Positions 51,083 to 62,374 are shown, numbered from the stretch's first letter. The stretch: DNA of 64,000 nt from Pelagihabitans sp963760375 (GCA_963760375.1 CAVXCS010000001.1:474538-538537), one strand, 5' to 3'. The notes: generated from the sequence alone by a model not told the origin. A program made the numbers and translations.

Positions 51083-52582
51083 TTAAAAATCGAATTTGGC
51101 TAATGCAAGTTTCTTCTTTATTAGAACCGGTATAACTATAGATGAGGCAGTAATTTGTTTGCCCGCAGTTGGCAATAATAAGATATGTTCTTTTGATTCA
51201 AGTATTAATTTCTGATATTCTTCCCCAGCGTTATTTATACCGTAAGCTACCACTTCATTGTTTTTATTCATGTCTGTATTCAGTAGCAATAATATTTCTT
51301 GTGAGGTTATTATGGGAAGAAAGGAAGAATATACTCCTCCATCATCTCTTGAATATTGACTTTTCTTAATTACATCGTACCAGTCAAGCGTTCCATCTGC
51401 ATTTATAGAGGCTAAAAAGACATTTGCAAAATAGTACTCTGTTCTTCTGCTATATGATTGTGTAAAATAATCGTAGTAAGAATATTCTGTTTCATAAGCA
51501 GCCTCTGCAAGAATTACAGCGCCACCATCATTACGCAAAATAATTTCATAGATGGTATAGTCGCTTAGGCCGCGAATATCATTGTCATATTCATTGCTAA
51601 TAAGTTTTATATGTAAGTTATTATTTAAAGATATTTTTTTTGCGTTTAAAAGTGTGTTGTCTTCTAAATTAATTTGAGTGTAAAATATACCCGACTCTGT
51701 TATTAAGTTGGGGTCATAATATAAGCACAATAACACTCCTTTATTTTGAATAGGGTCAAAACGAATGCTTGGTTGTACTATGATTTTATCATCAACGGTA
51801 ATGTTTTTGTTAGTTGGTGTATTAGCGCCAAGAGGCAAAGTAAGTAGTTGGTATGATTTGCTTCTGTTTTCTTCCATTCTGTTTTTTCTTGTGTATTTAT
51901 CAGCAAGAATCATGATGTCTCCTTTATTAGAAAGAGCGAAATCCAGTAAAACTAACCGATTTTCTTTGTCGGCAATTTTGGTTTTACTTTGTTTAATCAC
52001 ATTAAAATTTAAATCCAGAATTATGTAGTGAAATAGTTGCTCGTTTTTATTGGTGGTTTCTGTAAAAACAAAGCCAAACTGTTTTTGATTTTTTGAGAGA
52101 ATGAAGTTTGATTTTGTGTATCCACTTGATTTTTCTATATCAAATATTATTTTTCTTTCTTCTTTTTCATTGTTGGGTTCATTTGAGTTTATCCAATTAA
52201 GTGTGAAGTTTAAATCGCCACTACCCATATTGGCAAATACAGTAAGTACTTTGTTTTTAACAAATTCAATATGCTCAATTCCCATTGACTTTTCAGGAGG
52301 AATAATTTTTTTTGCCCAAACAGCTTTTAATTCTTTTGTAAAATAGCTTAGTTGATATTTTCGAGACCTGAACCCTATTCTTTCCCTATCATGACTTAAA
52401 GAAAGGTTGCTTTGAAGTAAAAAGATACCGCCTGCATCCTGGCCTATTACTTTCACATTTTCGTACCCATTAAAATCATGTTCCGGATTGGAATAAATAA
52501 TGGTTTGTGCCCGAGCTTCTATACCTGATAGGTAAAAAATTGAAAATAATAGAAATGAAAAAATAAGAGACCATCTGTTCAT
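51083..52582 (-). CDS. Secreted protein of unknown function, 499 aa (right copy, intact)
   Basis: Complete frame with signal peptide MNRWSLIFSFLLFSIFYL ending near EARAQT. It continues IIYSNPEHDFNGYENVKVIG, several repeats of a 50-residue beta pattern (IADKENRLVLLDFALSNKGD; INADGTLDWYDVIKKSQ), and ends LALAKFDF. It supplies the 5' half missing on the left. No recognised family; the methyltransferase starts 8 bp downstream. Confidence 0.8.
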   Translation of the reverse strand: MNRWSLIFSFLLFSIFYLSGIEARAQTIIYSNPEHDFNGYENVKVIGQDAGGIFLLQSNLSLSHDRERIGFRSRKYQLSYFTKELKAVWAKKIIPPEKSMGIEHIEFVKNKVLTVFANMGSGDLNFTLNWINSNEPNNEKEERKIIFDIEKSSGYTKSNFILSKNQKQFGFVFTETTNKNEQLFHYIILDLNFNVIKQSKTKIADKENRLVLLDFALSNKGDIMILADKYTRKNRMEENRSKSYQLLTLPLGANTPTNKNITVDDKIIVQPSIRFDPIQNKGVLLCLYYDPNLITESGIFYTQINLEDNTLLNAKKISLNNNLHIKLISNEYDNDIRGLSDYTIYEIILRNDGGAVILAEAAYETEYSYYDYFTQSYSRRTEYYFANVFLASINADGTLDWYDVIKKSQYSRDDGGVYSSFLPIITSQEILLLLNTDMNKNNEVVAYGINNAGEEYQKLILESKEHILLLPTAGKQITASSIVIPVLIKKKLALAKFDF

Positions 52583-52640
52583 AGCGCCAATTTAACGAAT
52601 ATTTGGATTAGATGTAAATGGATAAATGTGAGATGGATTG

Positions 52641-53538
52641 TTACGTTGATTGAGTTTTATATTTTTTCTTGTTTTTGGTATACAGCTCATGTACAATTCC
52701 ATCTGATAAACCAAATTGAGGTACCAAAATTTGGGTAATGTTTGTTTTTGCAGTAATGGTTAAAAATATTTCTGCTGCCGGAACAATAACATCTGCTCTG
52801 TCTGGTTTTAACCCCAATATTTGTATGCGATCATTTAAAGACATTCTGCTAAAATCTTCGTACATTTTTTTTAATGTTTTAGTACTCAAATGTTCATCTA
52901 ATTGTAAGTTGGCGATTTTCTTTATTTTATTGATGTTGCCACCCGAGCCAATTGCAGATAGAGATTTTAGATTTGAGCAATGCGTTTCTAGCCACTTATT
53001 TAATGATTTTCCATTCTCTTTTGATACCGCATCGTTCAGTATTCTCAGTGTTCCAATGTTTAATGATTTAGAAGCTATTGCCTTGTTTTTTGAGAAAATG
53101 TTAGTTCCGTGCTTCCACCTCCCACGTCAATGTACAAGTAAGATTTTCTATGGTCCATGCTTTCAGCAATTCGATTGGACACAATGGTTTTCGCTTCGGT
53201 TTTCCCGTCAATTATTTCAATACTTAACCCAATTTTTTTTTAATTTGTTTTACTATTTCTTCATTGTTTGTTGCATCGCGTAATGCAGAAGTAGCACAAA
53301 TTCTATAATCAACCACGTCATTTACTTTCATTAATAATTTAAAAGCAATTAGTGTGTCTTGCAACTTGTCTATTTTAACCGGGCTTATGTACCCTTTGCT
53401 AAATGAGTCGTTTCCCAAACGCAGTGGTACCCTTAATAGCTCAGATTTTTTTATATCATGACCTCCATTTACATTTATTGCATTACAAAGTAATAGGCGA
53501 ACAGCATTGGAGCCAATATCAACAGCAGCTAGGTTCAT
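52641..53538 (-). CDS. ppx: Exopolyphosphatase, Ppx/GppA family (right copy, frameshifted)
   Basis: ATG start at 53538 giving NLAAVDIGSNAVRLLLC. Frame changes near 53225, 53110 and 52905. VGGGSTEL and GSGGNINKI are readable. It ends TQST then TAA, which I take as the true stop for both copies. Its ATG overlaps the ppk1 stop (ATGA), a tighter coupling than on the left. Confidence 0.87.
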
Positions 53539-55605
53539 TTAGTTTTAAATAATTTAAATTGTTGAAAATAGTATTTATAGATTTTGTTTTGAGAATTTAT
53601 TGATTCCTTTGATTTAGTTTTTCTGTACTTGTTATTTTGCGGACTTTCTAATGAGCGAGCTTTTGTATTGTCACTCCATTGTATATTTAAAAAGTTTTTT
53701 AATTCTGCCTTTAACTCTTTGTTATATATAGGAACGGCCACTTCAGAACGATGGTCTAAATTTCTCTGCATCCAATCTGCAGAGGAAATATATGTTAGTT
53801 CTTCGCCATTTGCATGAAAGATGAACACTCTGCTATGTTCCAGGTATTTATCTACTATGCTTATTGCTTCAATGTTTTCGCTTACATTTTTTTATTCCGG
53901 GCATTAGGCAACAAATACCTCTGGCAATTATTTTTATGTTTACACCGGCATTGCTGGCTTCATACAGCTTATTAATCATTTCCGGATCTACCAGGCTGTT
54001 CAGTTTTAAAAATATAGAAGCAGTTTTTCCAGCCCTCGCATTTTTAATCTCGTTATTAATAAGCTTTAAATAATGATCGCGCATATAAAATGGTGATACA
54101 ACCAGATGCTTGTATTTTCCGGCTTTTAAATTATCTAAATAGAAATTAAAAACCCTGTTTACTTCACTCTGTTATTTCTTTTTGTGCTGTAAGCAAACTA
54201 TGGTCAGAATAAACTTTGGCGGTATCTTCATTGTAGTTACCCGTACTAATTTGAGCGTAAAGAGCAGTGGAATGCCCCTCTGCTCTTTCAATTAAGCAAA
54301 TTTTAGAGTGTACTTTTAAGTTAGGAACCCCATATATTACATGAGCTCCTTCTTCTCTTAATTTACTTGCCCATTCAATATTAGCTTCTTCATCAAACCT
54401 GGCCTGTAGCTCTACAACCGCAATTACTTTTTTGCCGTTTTTAATGGCATTAATTAAGGCGTTTACAACATTAGAATTTTTGGAAGCACGGTACAATGTA
54501 ATTTTTATAGATTTTACTTGAGGATCAATAGATGCTTCGCGAAGCAAATCTATCGTATGATGAAATGTATGATAGGGATAAGTAAGAAGCACGTCTCTAC
54601 TCTTTATTACTTTAAATACACTTTTGCTTGCTGCTAATAACGGGTGCTGTAAGGGCTTTTGTTTTTTGTAAAGAAGTGTTTGATTTCTTAACTGTGGAAA
54701 GTTCATAAAGTCTTTAAAGTTATGATACCTTCCGCCTGCAATGAGGTTGTCTTCTTCTTTTAAAGATATTTTTTTGGTTACCAGTTGTAATAGCTCTGCG
54801 GTTATTTCTCTGTCGTAAACTAATCTTACCGGTCTGCCTTTTTTTCGTTTTTTTAAACTCTTAGATATTTTTTCAGTGATACTGGCCGATACGTCTTCTT
54901 CAATATCCAATTCTGCATCTCTGGTAATTTTTATGGTATAAGCTACAGAACTATCATAGTCAAAAATAGAATAGATGTCATCCAGGCAAAAACGAATAAC
55001 ATCTTCTAATAAAATAACATAGCGCTTATTGTCTACAAACGGAAGTACTAAAAATCGCGAAACCACTACTGTAGGTATTTCTATAAGCGAATAATTAGAT
55101 TGACTGGGTTTTTTCTTATTAATCAGTTTAACAATAAGATAGATAGATTTGTCTTTAAGATATGGGAAAACTGACTTTTCAGTAATCATAACCGGTATTA
55201 AAGAGGGAAGTACCTTTGGTGAAAGTATTCTCTTATAAATTTATGATGGCTGCTTTGTATTTGATTTTCATTTATTATATAAATCTGTTCCTTTTTGAGC
55301 TCGTTTTTAAGTTTTCCATAAATTTTATCAAACTGTTCTTGCTGACTAATTACAATCTTGTTTATTTTTTTGAGAATGCTTTCGGGTTTATCGCCAATTA
55401 ATTTTTGCGTTTTACTTCCCATTTTGGTCATTCTTTTTATGGTAGCAACTCTTACTTTAAAAAACTCATCTCGGTTATTAGAAAAAATCCCTAAAAACTT
55501 AATCCTTTCCACTAATGGAACAGATTTATCCATCGCTTCTTGAAGCACTCTCTCATTGAATGAAAGCCAGGATATTTCTCTTTTATTAAATGTTTGTTTT
55601 TTCAT
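53535..55605 (-). CDS. ppk1: Polyphosphate kinase 1 (right copy, frameshifted)
   Basis: Four frames in order give about 690 residues. NREISWLSFNERV, NNRDEFFKVRVATIKR, FHHTIDLLREASIDP, LKVHSKICLIER and LDHRSEVAVPIYN are all present. Frame changes near 55195, 54165-54085 and 53870-53850. Roughly 80-85 percent identical to the left protein overall, less in the N-terminal domain. Confidence 0.92.
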
Positions 55606-55858
55606 TTATCCAACAAGACTGAGTTGCTATAATAATTAATTTAATTGCTGTAAATTTGATTTAATGAATGAAAAAAGTATTTATTACCCTTCTTTTCACA
55701 TAGTTAAACAAAAGGGTATATTTGTGGCAAAAATTATTGAATAGCTTTAACACATCTTTGATTTGCCAAATGAATTTTTATTATTTATGAGTTATCTTGT
55801 TAGAGTTGTATAAGTGTTTTTGTAGCTCTAATTGTAAAAACCAATTAATTAAAAAACC
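55606..55858. other. Intergenic region between ppk1 and RRM genes (right arm)
   Basis: 253 bp without a gene. Little is shared with the left equivalent. Probably holds divergent promoters. Confidence 0.45.
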
Positions 55859-56116
55859 ATGAACATTTTTGTAGGAAATTTAAATTACACGCTTGAAGAA
55901 GATGAGCTGCAAGCTGCGTTTGCCGAATTTGGCGAAGTAAGCTCAGTAAAAATCATAAAAGACAAATACTCTGGCAGAGCTAAAGGTTTTGGCTTTGTAG
56001 AAATGCCTAATGCAGAAGAAGCCAATGCTGCGATTACAAAATTAGACGGCACTGATGTTGGTGGACGCGAAATGAAAGGAAATGAAGCACACCCACCTAA
56101 ACCAAGAACTTATTAA
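55859..56116 (+). CDS. RNA-recognition-motif protein (right copy)
   Basis: 85 residues, intact. NIFVGNLNY (RNP2) and RAKGFGFVEM (RNP1) as on the left; the rest is closer to the common bacterial RRM consensus (VSSVKIIKDKYSGRAKG, VGGREMKGNEA). FKBP starts 5 bp later. Confidence 0.9.
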   Translation: MNIFVGNLNYTLEEDELQAAFAEFGEVSSVKIIKDKYSGRAKGFGFVEMPNAEEANAAITKLDGTDVGGREMKGNEAHPPKPRTY

Positions 56117-56121
56117 AAATT

Positions 56122-56553
56122 ATGAAACAAGTAAAAAATGACAACACCGTAAAGGTGCATTACAAAGGAACATTAAACAATGGTACCGTTTTCGATTCAT
56201 CTGAAAACCGTGAGCCATTGGAGTTTACAGTTGGCGGGGGTAATATGATACCCGGCTTTGAAAAAGCTGTAATGGACATGAAGGTAAACGAAACTAAAAA
56301 AGTAACAATTCCTTCTGTGGAAGCTTATGGTCCGGTTAATGATCGTATTATTTAATGAAGTGGAAAGAGCACATTTACCGCAAGATGTAACTCCGGAAAT
56401 TGGCATGCAATTAGTTTCTAAACAACCGGATGGAAGAGAAATGGTCTGTAAAAATTACGGAAGTGAAAGAGGCTAGCTGTTACAATTGATGCAAATCATC
56501 CTTTAGCAGGTGAAGATTTGACTTTTGAGATTACGGTAGTTGAAATCAAGTAA
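56122..56553 (+). CDS. SlyD-like FKBP-type peptidyl-prolyl isomerase (right copy, frameshifted)
   Basis: First 73 residues intact (KVHYKGTLNNGTVFDSSENR, GGGNMIPGFEKAVMDM). Indels near 56345 and 56440 break the rest; LPQDVTPEIGMQ and NHPLAGEDLTFEITVVEI are readable in other frames. About 85 percent identical to the left protein. Confidence 0.87.
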
Positions 56554-56574
56554 GGTTTTAAAACAAAATGAAGA

Positions 56575-56603
56575 GCCCCCGGTTCATTCCGGGGGTTTTT
56601 TTA
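56575..56603 (+). terminator. Intrinsic terminator after FKBP gene (right copy)
   Basis: CCCCCGG pairs with CCGGGGG over a six-base loop and is followed by eight T. The stem sequence differs entirely from that at 40117, yet the function and position are the same. Confidence 0.9.
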
Positions 56604-56695
56604 TGTCTTTTTCATGTTATAATGATATCTGTTAATTTTTGATTTTCAATAATTGACGTAGTTTGCTGTTCCAAATACAATATTCATGAACTATA

Positions 56696-57200
56696 AAATT
56701 ATTTACTCTCTACGATAATATTAATTAGCTCGATGGGCTATTCTCAAAATGCAGCACCCCCATACATGGTGCATTAGCGCCAGATTTCACAACTAAATTG
56801 ATTGATGGAAGTGATTTTAAGTTATCAGATTTAAGAGGTAATTATGTCATCTTAGATTTTTGGGGTTCCTGGTGTGGACCATGCAGGTCAGAGAGTCCGA
56901 AATTAGTGACGCTATATAGATAAATACAAAGAGAAAGAATTTTCTGATGCTGATAAAATTTATGTTGTTAGTATTGCCCTTGAGAAAAATGAAAAAAACT
57001 GGAAGCTGGTTGCAGATAAATTGGGAATTGACTGGAAGCACCAAGTGGTGGATAAGACAAAATTTGTTCGCTTTTCTAATTTAGCTCAGAAGTATAATGT
57101 AACAGATATACCTGCTAAGTTTTTAATTAGTCCTAAAGGTGAATTGTTGCCGCGAAAACAGGAAATGGAAAAAAAATTAGCAGAAAAAGTGAATAATTAG
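56696..57200 (+). CDS. TlpA/ResA-like thioredoxin-fold protein (right copy, frameshifted)
   Basis: After a broken N-terminus (frame changes near 56725-56770 and 56915) the core reads SDFKLSDLRGNYVILDFWG, WCGPCRSESPKLVTLY, and TDIPAKFLISPKGELL. The cis-Pro context is kept but the Thr of PATF is Lys here. Stop overlaps the convergent LRR gene by four bases. Confidence 0.8.
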
Positions 57201-59809
57201 TAAAACTCTATCATATTAGGTCTTTTCGCTTTTAACTGAGCAATATCTTTCGGGTTAATTTTTGTGTTGAAGCAAATAAATTTCTCCAGCTTGGGTAGCT
57301 CATCAATTTCTTTTATATTTTTTATATAAGTATTTGAAATGTCTAATTCTTTCAGTTCAATAAATGCATCAATATTTTTTAATGATTTAATCTGACTTCC
57401 TGCAATATTTAATTTTCTAGTCGGGTCATTTTTTTAAGCGCTTTAAAACTTTCAATTGGCGTATTTTGAATGGATGAAAATTTCTAAATTTTGCATTTGT
57501 TGTACAGCACTTATATCGTTTACCGGGCAATTACTAATTTCAATTTCTTCTAATTCACTTAATGCTATCAATTGGCTTAGATTAGTGAGTTCGCATTTTA
57601 TTATTTGAATTTTTTGAAGTTGAATGAAAATTTTAAATAACTTAAATTATTTACTTCAGTATTGGCAGGAATTGATAATGTTTTAAGTTTTAAAATTTCA
57701 TGTATCGTTTCAGTATTTTCTTTCTTGTTTTCAGATGTTAAATTGTTCAGGAGAATTATTTTCCATTGTGGTGTTAAATTATTCCACCATTCTTTTAATG
57801 GATTTGTTCTATAAATAAATTGAAAAAATGGTGCATTTTTTGCTAATTTCAATTTGTCACTTTCTGATTCCGCAGTGCTATCCGCATAAACAATTCTTAA
57901 CGAAGGAAGACTATTAAGTAAATGAAAGTCATTTATTGGGCTGCCACTTGCATGAATCTCTTCCAGGTTTTGTAGGGAGTTTAAATGTTTAATACTGTTT
58001 ACGTTTTGGTTTAGAGCACATAGAGCATTTTAATTTTCTGTAAATTACGAAATGCTTCTATATTTTGAATATTGGTTTCGCGAAAAATTAATTATTTCTA
58101 AATCTTTGCAGACTCTATGCCTGCTAAATTTGTAACAGAAGTATTACTGATATTCTAGAATTTTAAGTTTAAGTATTGTTAAGTAAATTTAAGTCATCTA
58201 TTTCTTTATTATTACTTACATCCATATTATCAATAGGTAGTATGGAGTGAAGCTGTTCTGTTTTGCGTTTCCCTTTGATGTTTAACTGGGTTTTTAATTA
58301 CATTTTGCCATGCCACCGATAAGTTTTTCCAGGTACCATTTAATTTATCAGTTAAATAAATTATGCTTGTATTTTGATTAGCAATTAATTCAAGTTCTAA
58401 TAGCTTTTTATCTTCCATTTGAAATGCCATTGCAATTTATTTTTTTAAGATTAGGAAGTGTGTGAATTACGTTTAAATCAGTTATAGGGCAATGGTTAAC
58501 GGGAATAACTTCAAGATGTTTGAATCCATTAATTGGTGATAAGCTGCTAATATTAGTAGAGTCTGAAGATAATCTGCGTAATGATTTGCTATTGCTTAGC
58601 GCATTGATGTTGGAAATATTGGTATTAGATAGTTGTATGACTTCAATTTATTGGATAAATTACTCAGTGCATTTAAATTGTCAATAGGCGAATTTTTACA
58701 ATAGAATTTTTTGAGTTTTTGAAAATTTGCCAAAACAGTCGACGTCCGAAACGCTACTGTTATTCATATAAATTTCTTCCAGGTGAATACAATATTTTAA
58801 AGCACTGATGTCTGAAATATTGTTTTTCCCATTTCCAGTTTCTTCAATCAAGAAATGTTTCTTAAATCAGAAATATCGGTAACAGCGCTGTTGGAAATAT
58901 CAAGATTTTTAAGTTTTGAGAATTTTTTTAGAGCTTTTAAATCGATAAGATTTTTTGAGTAGGACAGATTTAAACTCGTTTTCTTCACAAGGTTAATTAA
59001 TCCATTAGCACTTAATTTATTAAAAGATTGAATGGAGTCGTTATTTTCAATTAAGAAGTATTACCGAATAGAAAGTCTGGATTTTTGACAGGAGTGTGCT
59101 CTATATTTTTGCTATTGCTTACCATGATTTCTTTGGCAAACTGGTTTTTCCATTCTTTATTCAATTCATTAAACCAAATGCATAAATCTTCCTCCATACT
59201 TAAGCCTGTAGAATATATGCTTGCAATTTTGAAGGGTCTTGGTTTATTTCATCTAGATTAATCTCTACATATCTGGTTAATTTGACTCCACCATTTGGCC
59301 ATTAATATTTTGACCTTTTAAATTTCTGTTGAGTGTTACTTTAAAATATAATTTTTCATCCTTCGTTAGCAGTGCTTTCGTGTTCACTTATATCAAATGT
59401 TATTTTTACTTTTTTAAAAAAGTAATGAATGTCTTTCAAATATGCTTGTGCATCTTTATTTGTTACAATAATTTTTTTTCATCCAAATCATCTTCTATTT
59501 GCACATCTGCATCTTTAAGTAATTTTAAATAACTATTATTTATAATGATATCTTTTTCTTGTGCAGTAACAGAATCAGAGCCCAATAGATTTGAAGTTAT
59601 ATTCTAAATAACTTATTAACTCCAATACCTGTGTTTTGTATTTGGTAATCTGCACAGAATTGTAGGTGTTAGAAACGTTAATGGAATCCTGTATGGCAAT
59701 GCTGTCTAATGGTGTGGTTATAGATTGGGCTAGCGAAAAGTTTTATTCAAAATAGAATAAGAACCAATATCGATTTAAATGACTTGGTTATAGTAGAGCG
59801 ATTATACAT
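57197..59809 (-). pseudogene. Leucine-rich repeat protein (right copy, many frameshifts)
   Basis: Homologue of the 864-residue protein. Only short frames survive (for example 57601-57852 and 58230-58430), with more than ten frame changes. The W-cap motifs NGTWKNLSVAWQNV and KEWWNNLTPQWKII are both present, as are many LRR units. Start by homology is the ATG at 59809. Could be read error rather than decay, but the break density is the highest in the window. Confidence 0.75.
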
Positions 59810-59839
59810 AAATAATACTTTCTCTTTTACAAAAAGGGT

Positions 59840-61252
59840 TTAATCTAGTTTTGGAAGGGTAATTTCAGTTTCAGCAACTTTTACATCTCCTAAAAGCCAT
59901 CCCAAAATTCTTTAATCACGGGCCACCAATTTGAGTTTGCTTACCTTCAACATATACAGTGACGTCTTTTACGGTTCTATCCCTTGTATATTAATTGCCC
60001 ACCAGTTTTTCCTTCAAAGTACTGGTAGGTTAAAATGCACCATATATTTTCCGTTTGGTAATAACTCTAAATTATTTAAATACTTTATTTCTGTCCACGT
60101 AATTTCTACTTGGTCGTAGTTTAGTGACATTAATCGATTAAAGTATTCCTTAATAGGGTATGATTTAATGGTTTTTTTAGTTGATGAAGAAACTTCCATG
60201 GTGCTTTCCTACTTCAAATAATTCTGATGCACGATCAATAGCTCTGTTAGCCTCGGAAAAAGGTGTGTTTTTTGAGCCTATTATATGTATGTATTTTCCC
60301 AAGATCTCTTACTTTTTCAATTGCTAAAGAATCAACTGCCATTTTAGGCATGGGTCCATGGCGCCTTTCAGGCTTGGTGCGCGAACATTGTCAGGTGCTT
60401 TTAAACTTACACCAACATTCGTTCTTGCTAATTCAAGTTCAGTTACTAGGTTTTTATCGTTGAAGGTTATCTTTTCTATGTAATTGAGGTTTTTTGATTG
60501 GTCTTTAAGATATTCTAAATACTTCTAATGGTATGTAGGCTTATCGTAATGGGCTTTGCCCTCTGCTTCACTAATTTTTATAAGTACAGGAGCATCTTCA
60601 TTTGCAAAATATTCTAATATTGATTCTACATCCGCATTAGGGTTTAGTGTAAATTCATTAAATATTCTGTTGAGTTGTTTTTTCTCCTCTAATTGTTCTG
60701 CCTCAAGTGCCAGTTCTTTTTCTCTCGCTAATTTTTCAAATTTTTCACTTTTAACTTCTTCCACTTCCGTTGTTGGTGTTTCCGGAACTTCGGGAATCGG
60801 TTCGATTTCTTGAGTTTCTTCTTTAATTGGCGTTTTTATTTTTGGGGGTTTTTCTGCTTTTACTTTTTTTTGTTTTTTAGGCTTCTTGGTTTTTTCTGCT
60901 TTTTCGGGCTTTTCCGGTTTTACCGATTTTGGAGGTTTTGGTGCTTTTTCCGGTTTCTTTTCTTTCACTTGTTTATCTTTTACAGCAAGTGGAACTTGTG
61001 TTTTTTTATTCGTCTTTTTATTTCTCCTAGTAAAAATTTAATTTCTCCATTTTTCAAATTCATTGATTCAACTCTTTTTACTTCGGCTTTTAAAAAGTCT
61101 ACGGTTGCATTTTCATCATTTAATGCAGTTCGCAATTCTGTTTTAGCCTTTTCAATTTTTGCTTTTTTCTCTTCTTTTGATTGTGCAAAGCTTGATGTAG
61201 GAATAGCTATTACCAATAAGAGGGAAAATAAAGTAATTACCAGATTTTTCAT
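59840..61252 (-). CDS. Secreted Lys/Pro-rich protein (right copy, frameshifted)
   Basis: Signal peptide MKNLVITLFSLLLVIAIPTS intact, helical region intact, then a frame change near 61000. The Lys/Pro tract differs in sequence and length from the left but keeps its composition. EQLEEKKQLNRIFNEFTLNP and the C-terminal domain (EVSSSTKKTIKSYPIKEYF) are recognisable in several frames down to 59840. Confidence 0.75.
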
Positions 61253-61373
61253 GATTGAAAATTTTAAAAATGGTTAAAATATATGTCTCATAAATTTAGC
61301 AATAATTTAGAGTATACTGAAATCATTTGAAATATCAATTAACCTCCATAATAAGTAGTATTTTAGTATGCAT

Positions 61374-61407
61374 AAAAAAAGCCGCATACTCATTAGAAGT
61401 ATGCGGC
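61374..61407 (-). terminator. Intrinsic terminator after ssb (right copy)
   Basis: GCCGCATACT pairs with AGTATGCGGC over a seven-base loop, with an A tract on the outer side that becomes the U tract of a minus-strand transcript. The pair next to the loop is T-A here and A-T on the left. Confidence 0.9.
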
Positions 61408-61429
61408 TGATATTAATAAGGAATTTAGA

Positions 61430-61765
61430 CTACTTGTTGCGAAGCATAAGGACTTCGTTGCAAATGATTTCTGTAGTGTATCTTTTTACGCCATCTTTAT
61501 CTGTGTATGATCTATTGCTGAGTTTTCCTTCGATGCACACCTCATTTCCCTTTGTGAGGTACTTTTCAATGATATCTGCTTGTTTAGACCATGCGGTAAC
61601 ATTGTGCCATTGCGTTTCTTTTACCGTTTCGCCTTTTTGATTTTTGTATGTCTCGTTGGTGGCGATAGACATTTTAGCTAGTTTCTTACCACCGTCTAGA
61701 TTGATGATTTCCGGATTCGCTCCTAGGTTTCCGATCAGTTGTACTCTGTTTCTTAAATTGTTCAT
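61430..61765 (-). CDS. ssb: Single-stranded DNA-binding protein (right copy)
   Basis: 111 residues, intact, again ending at the OB fold with VLMLRNK and no acidic tail. NNLRNRVQLIGNLGANPE and KETQWHNVTAW match the left; the middle third (SKQADIIEKYLTKGNEVCIEG) differs strongly. About 65 percent identity overall. Confidence 0.9.
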   Translation of the reverse strand: MNNLRNRVQLIGNLGANPEIINLDGGKKLAKMSIATNETYKNQKGETVKETQWHNVTAWSKQADIIEKYLTKGNEVCIEGKLSNRSYTDKDGVKRYTTEIICNEVLMLRNK

Positions 61766-61880
61766 GATAATAAAGTTTAAATAATTAATAATTTTTTTGT
61801 TTTCGGTTGTTTAAATCCGATGGTGCAAAAGTGGGGAAAGAAGAAGCTAAGTCGGAGGCTACACGAGAATGCCGTAAAAC

Positions 61881-61927
61881 CCGTTTGTAATCGATTGTAA
61901 CCGTTTGAAAACGTTTTTGTATATTTG
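61881..61927. promoter_or_regulatory. Divergent control region, right copy
   Basis: CCGTTTG at 61881-61887 and 61901-61907 (20 bp apart) flank AATCGATT, and TATATTTG follows at 61920-61927. Same layout as 34776-34822. Confidence 0.5.
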
Positions 61928-61951
61928 CAATATTATTAAAATCAATTAATT

Positions 61952-62306
61952 ATGAATGATACTGGAGTTTGCCTGGAATGTGGCGAAAAATCACCGGAAG
62001 AGCAGATAAAAAGTTTTGCGATAATAAATGCAGAAGTTTATACAACAATAAGCAAAAGCGAGACACAAACAATCTAGTTAGAAACGTGAATAATGTATTG
62101 CGTAAAAACCGGAGAATTCTATCTGAAATGAACCCTAAAGGTAAAGCTGTTACTACCAAAGAAAAGTTGTTGCAGGCCGGCTTTAATTTTAACTATCATA
62201 CTAACATTTTTAAGACTAAAAATCAGAAAACCTATTATTTCTGTTATAACCAGTTTTAATTTTTACGGATGATGGTAAAATTGCTTTAGTTCAAAAACAA
62301 GAATAT
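61952..62306 (+). CDS. Zinc-ribbon protein (right copy, frameshifted and cut at the 3' end)
   Basis: DNA nearly identical to the left copy, apart from a few changes near 61990, 62025 and 62252 that break the frame. The last codons are missing: just after the sequence for KQEY the DNA becomes the antisense of tRNA-Val. Promoter box TATATTTG at 61920-61927. Confidence 0.72.
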
Positions 62307-62307
62307 G

Positions 62308-62374
62308 GTAGGACTCGAACCTACGACTTCCACCTTGTAAGGGTGGCACTCTGAACCAACTGAGTTAATCGCCC
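62308..62374 (-). tRNA. Truncated tRNA-Val (anticodon TAC), lacks 3' acceptor strand
   Basis: The 5' acceptor strand GGGCGAT, D arm, anticodon arm with TAC and the full T arm are identical to the left gene, but the sequence after the T stem is the zinc-ribbon gene's end instead of ATTGCCCA. No acceptor stem can form, so this copy should be non-functional if the sequence is right. Its promoter box (62388-62395) is kept. Confidence 0.85.
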
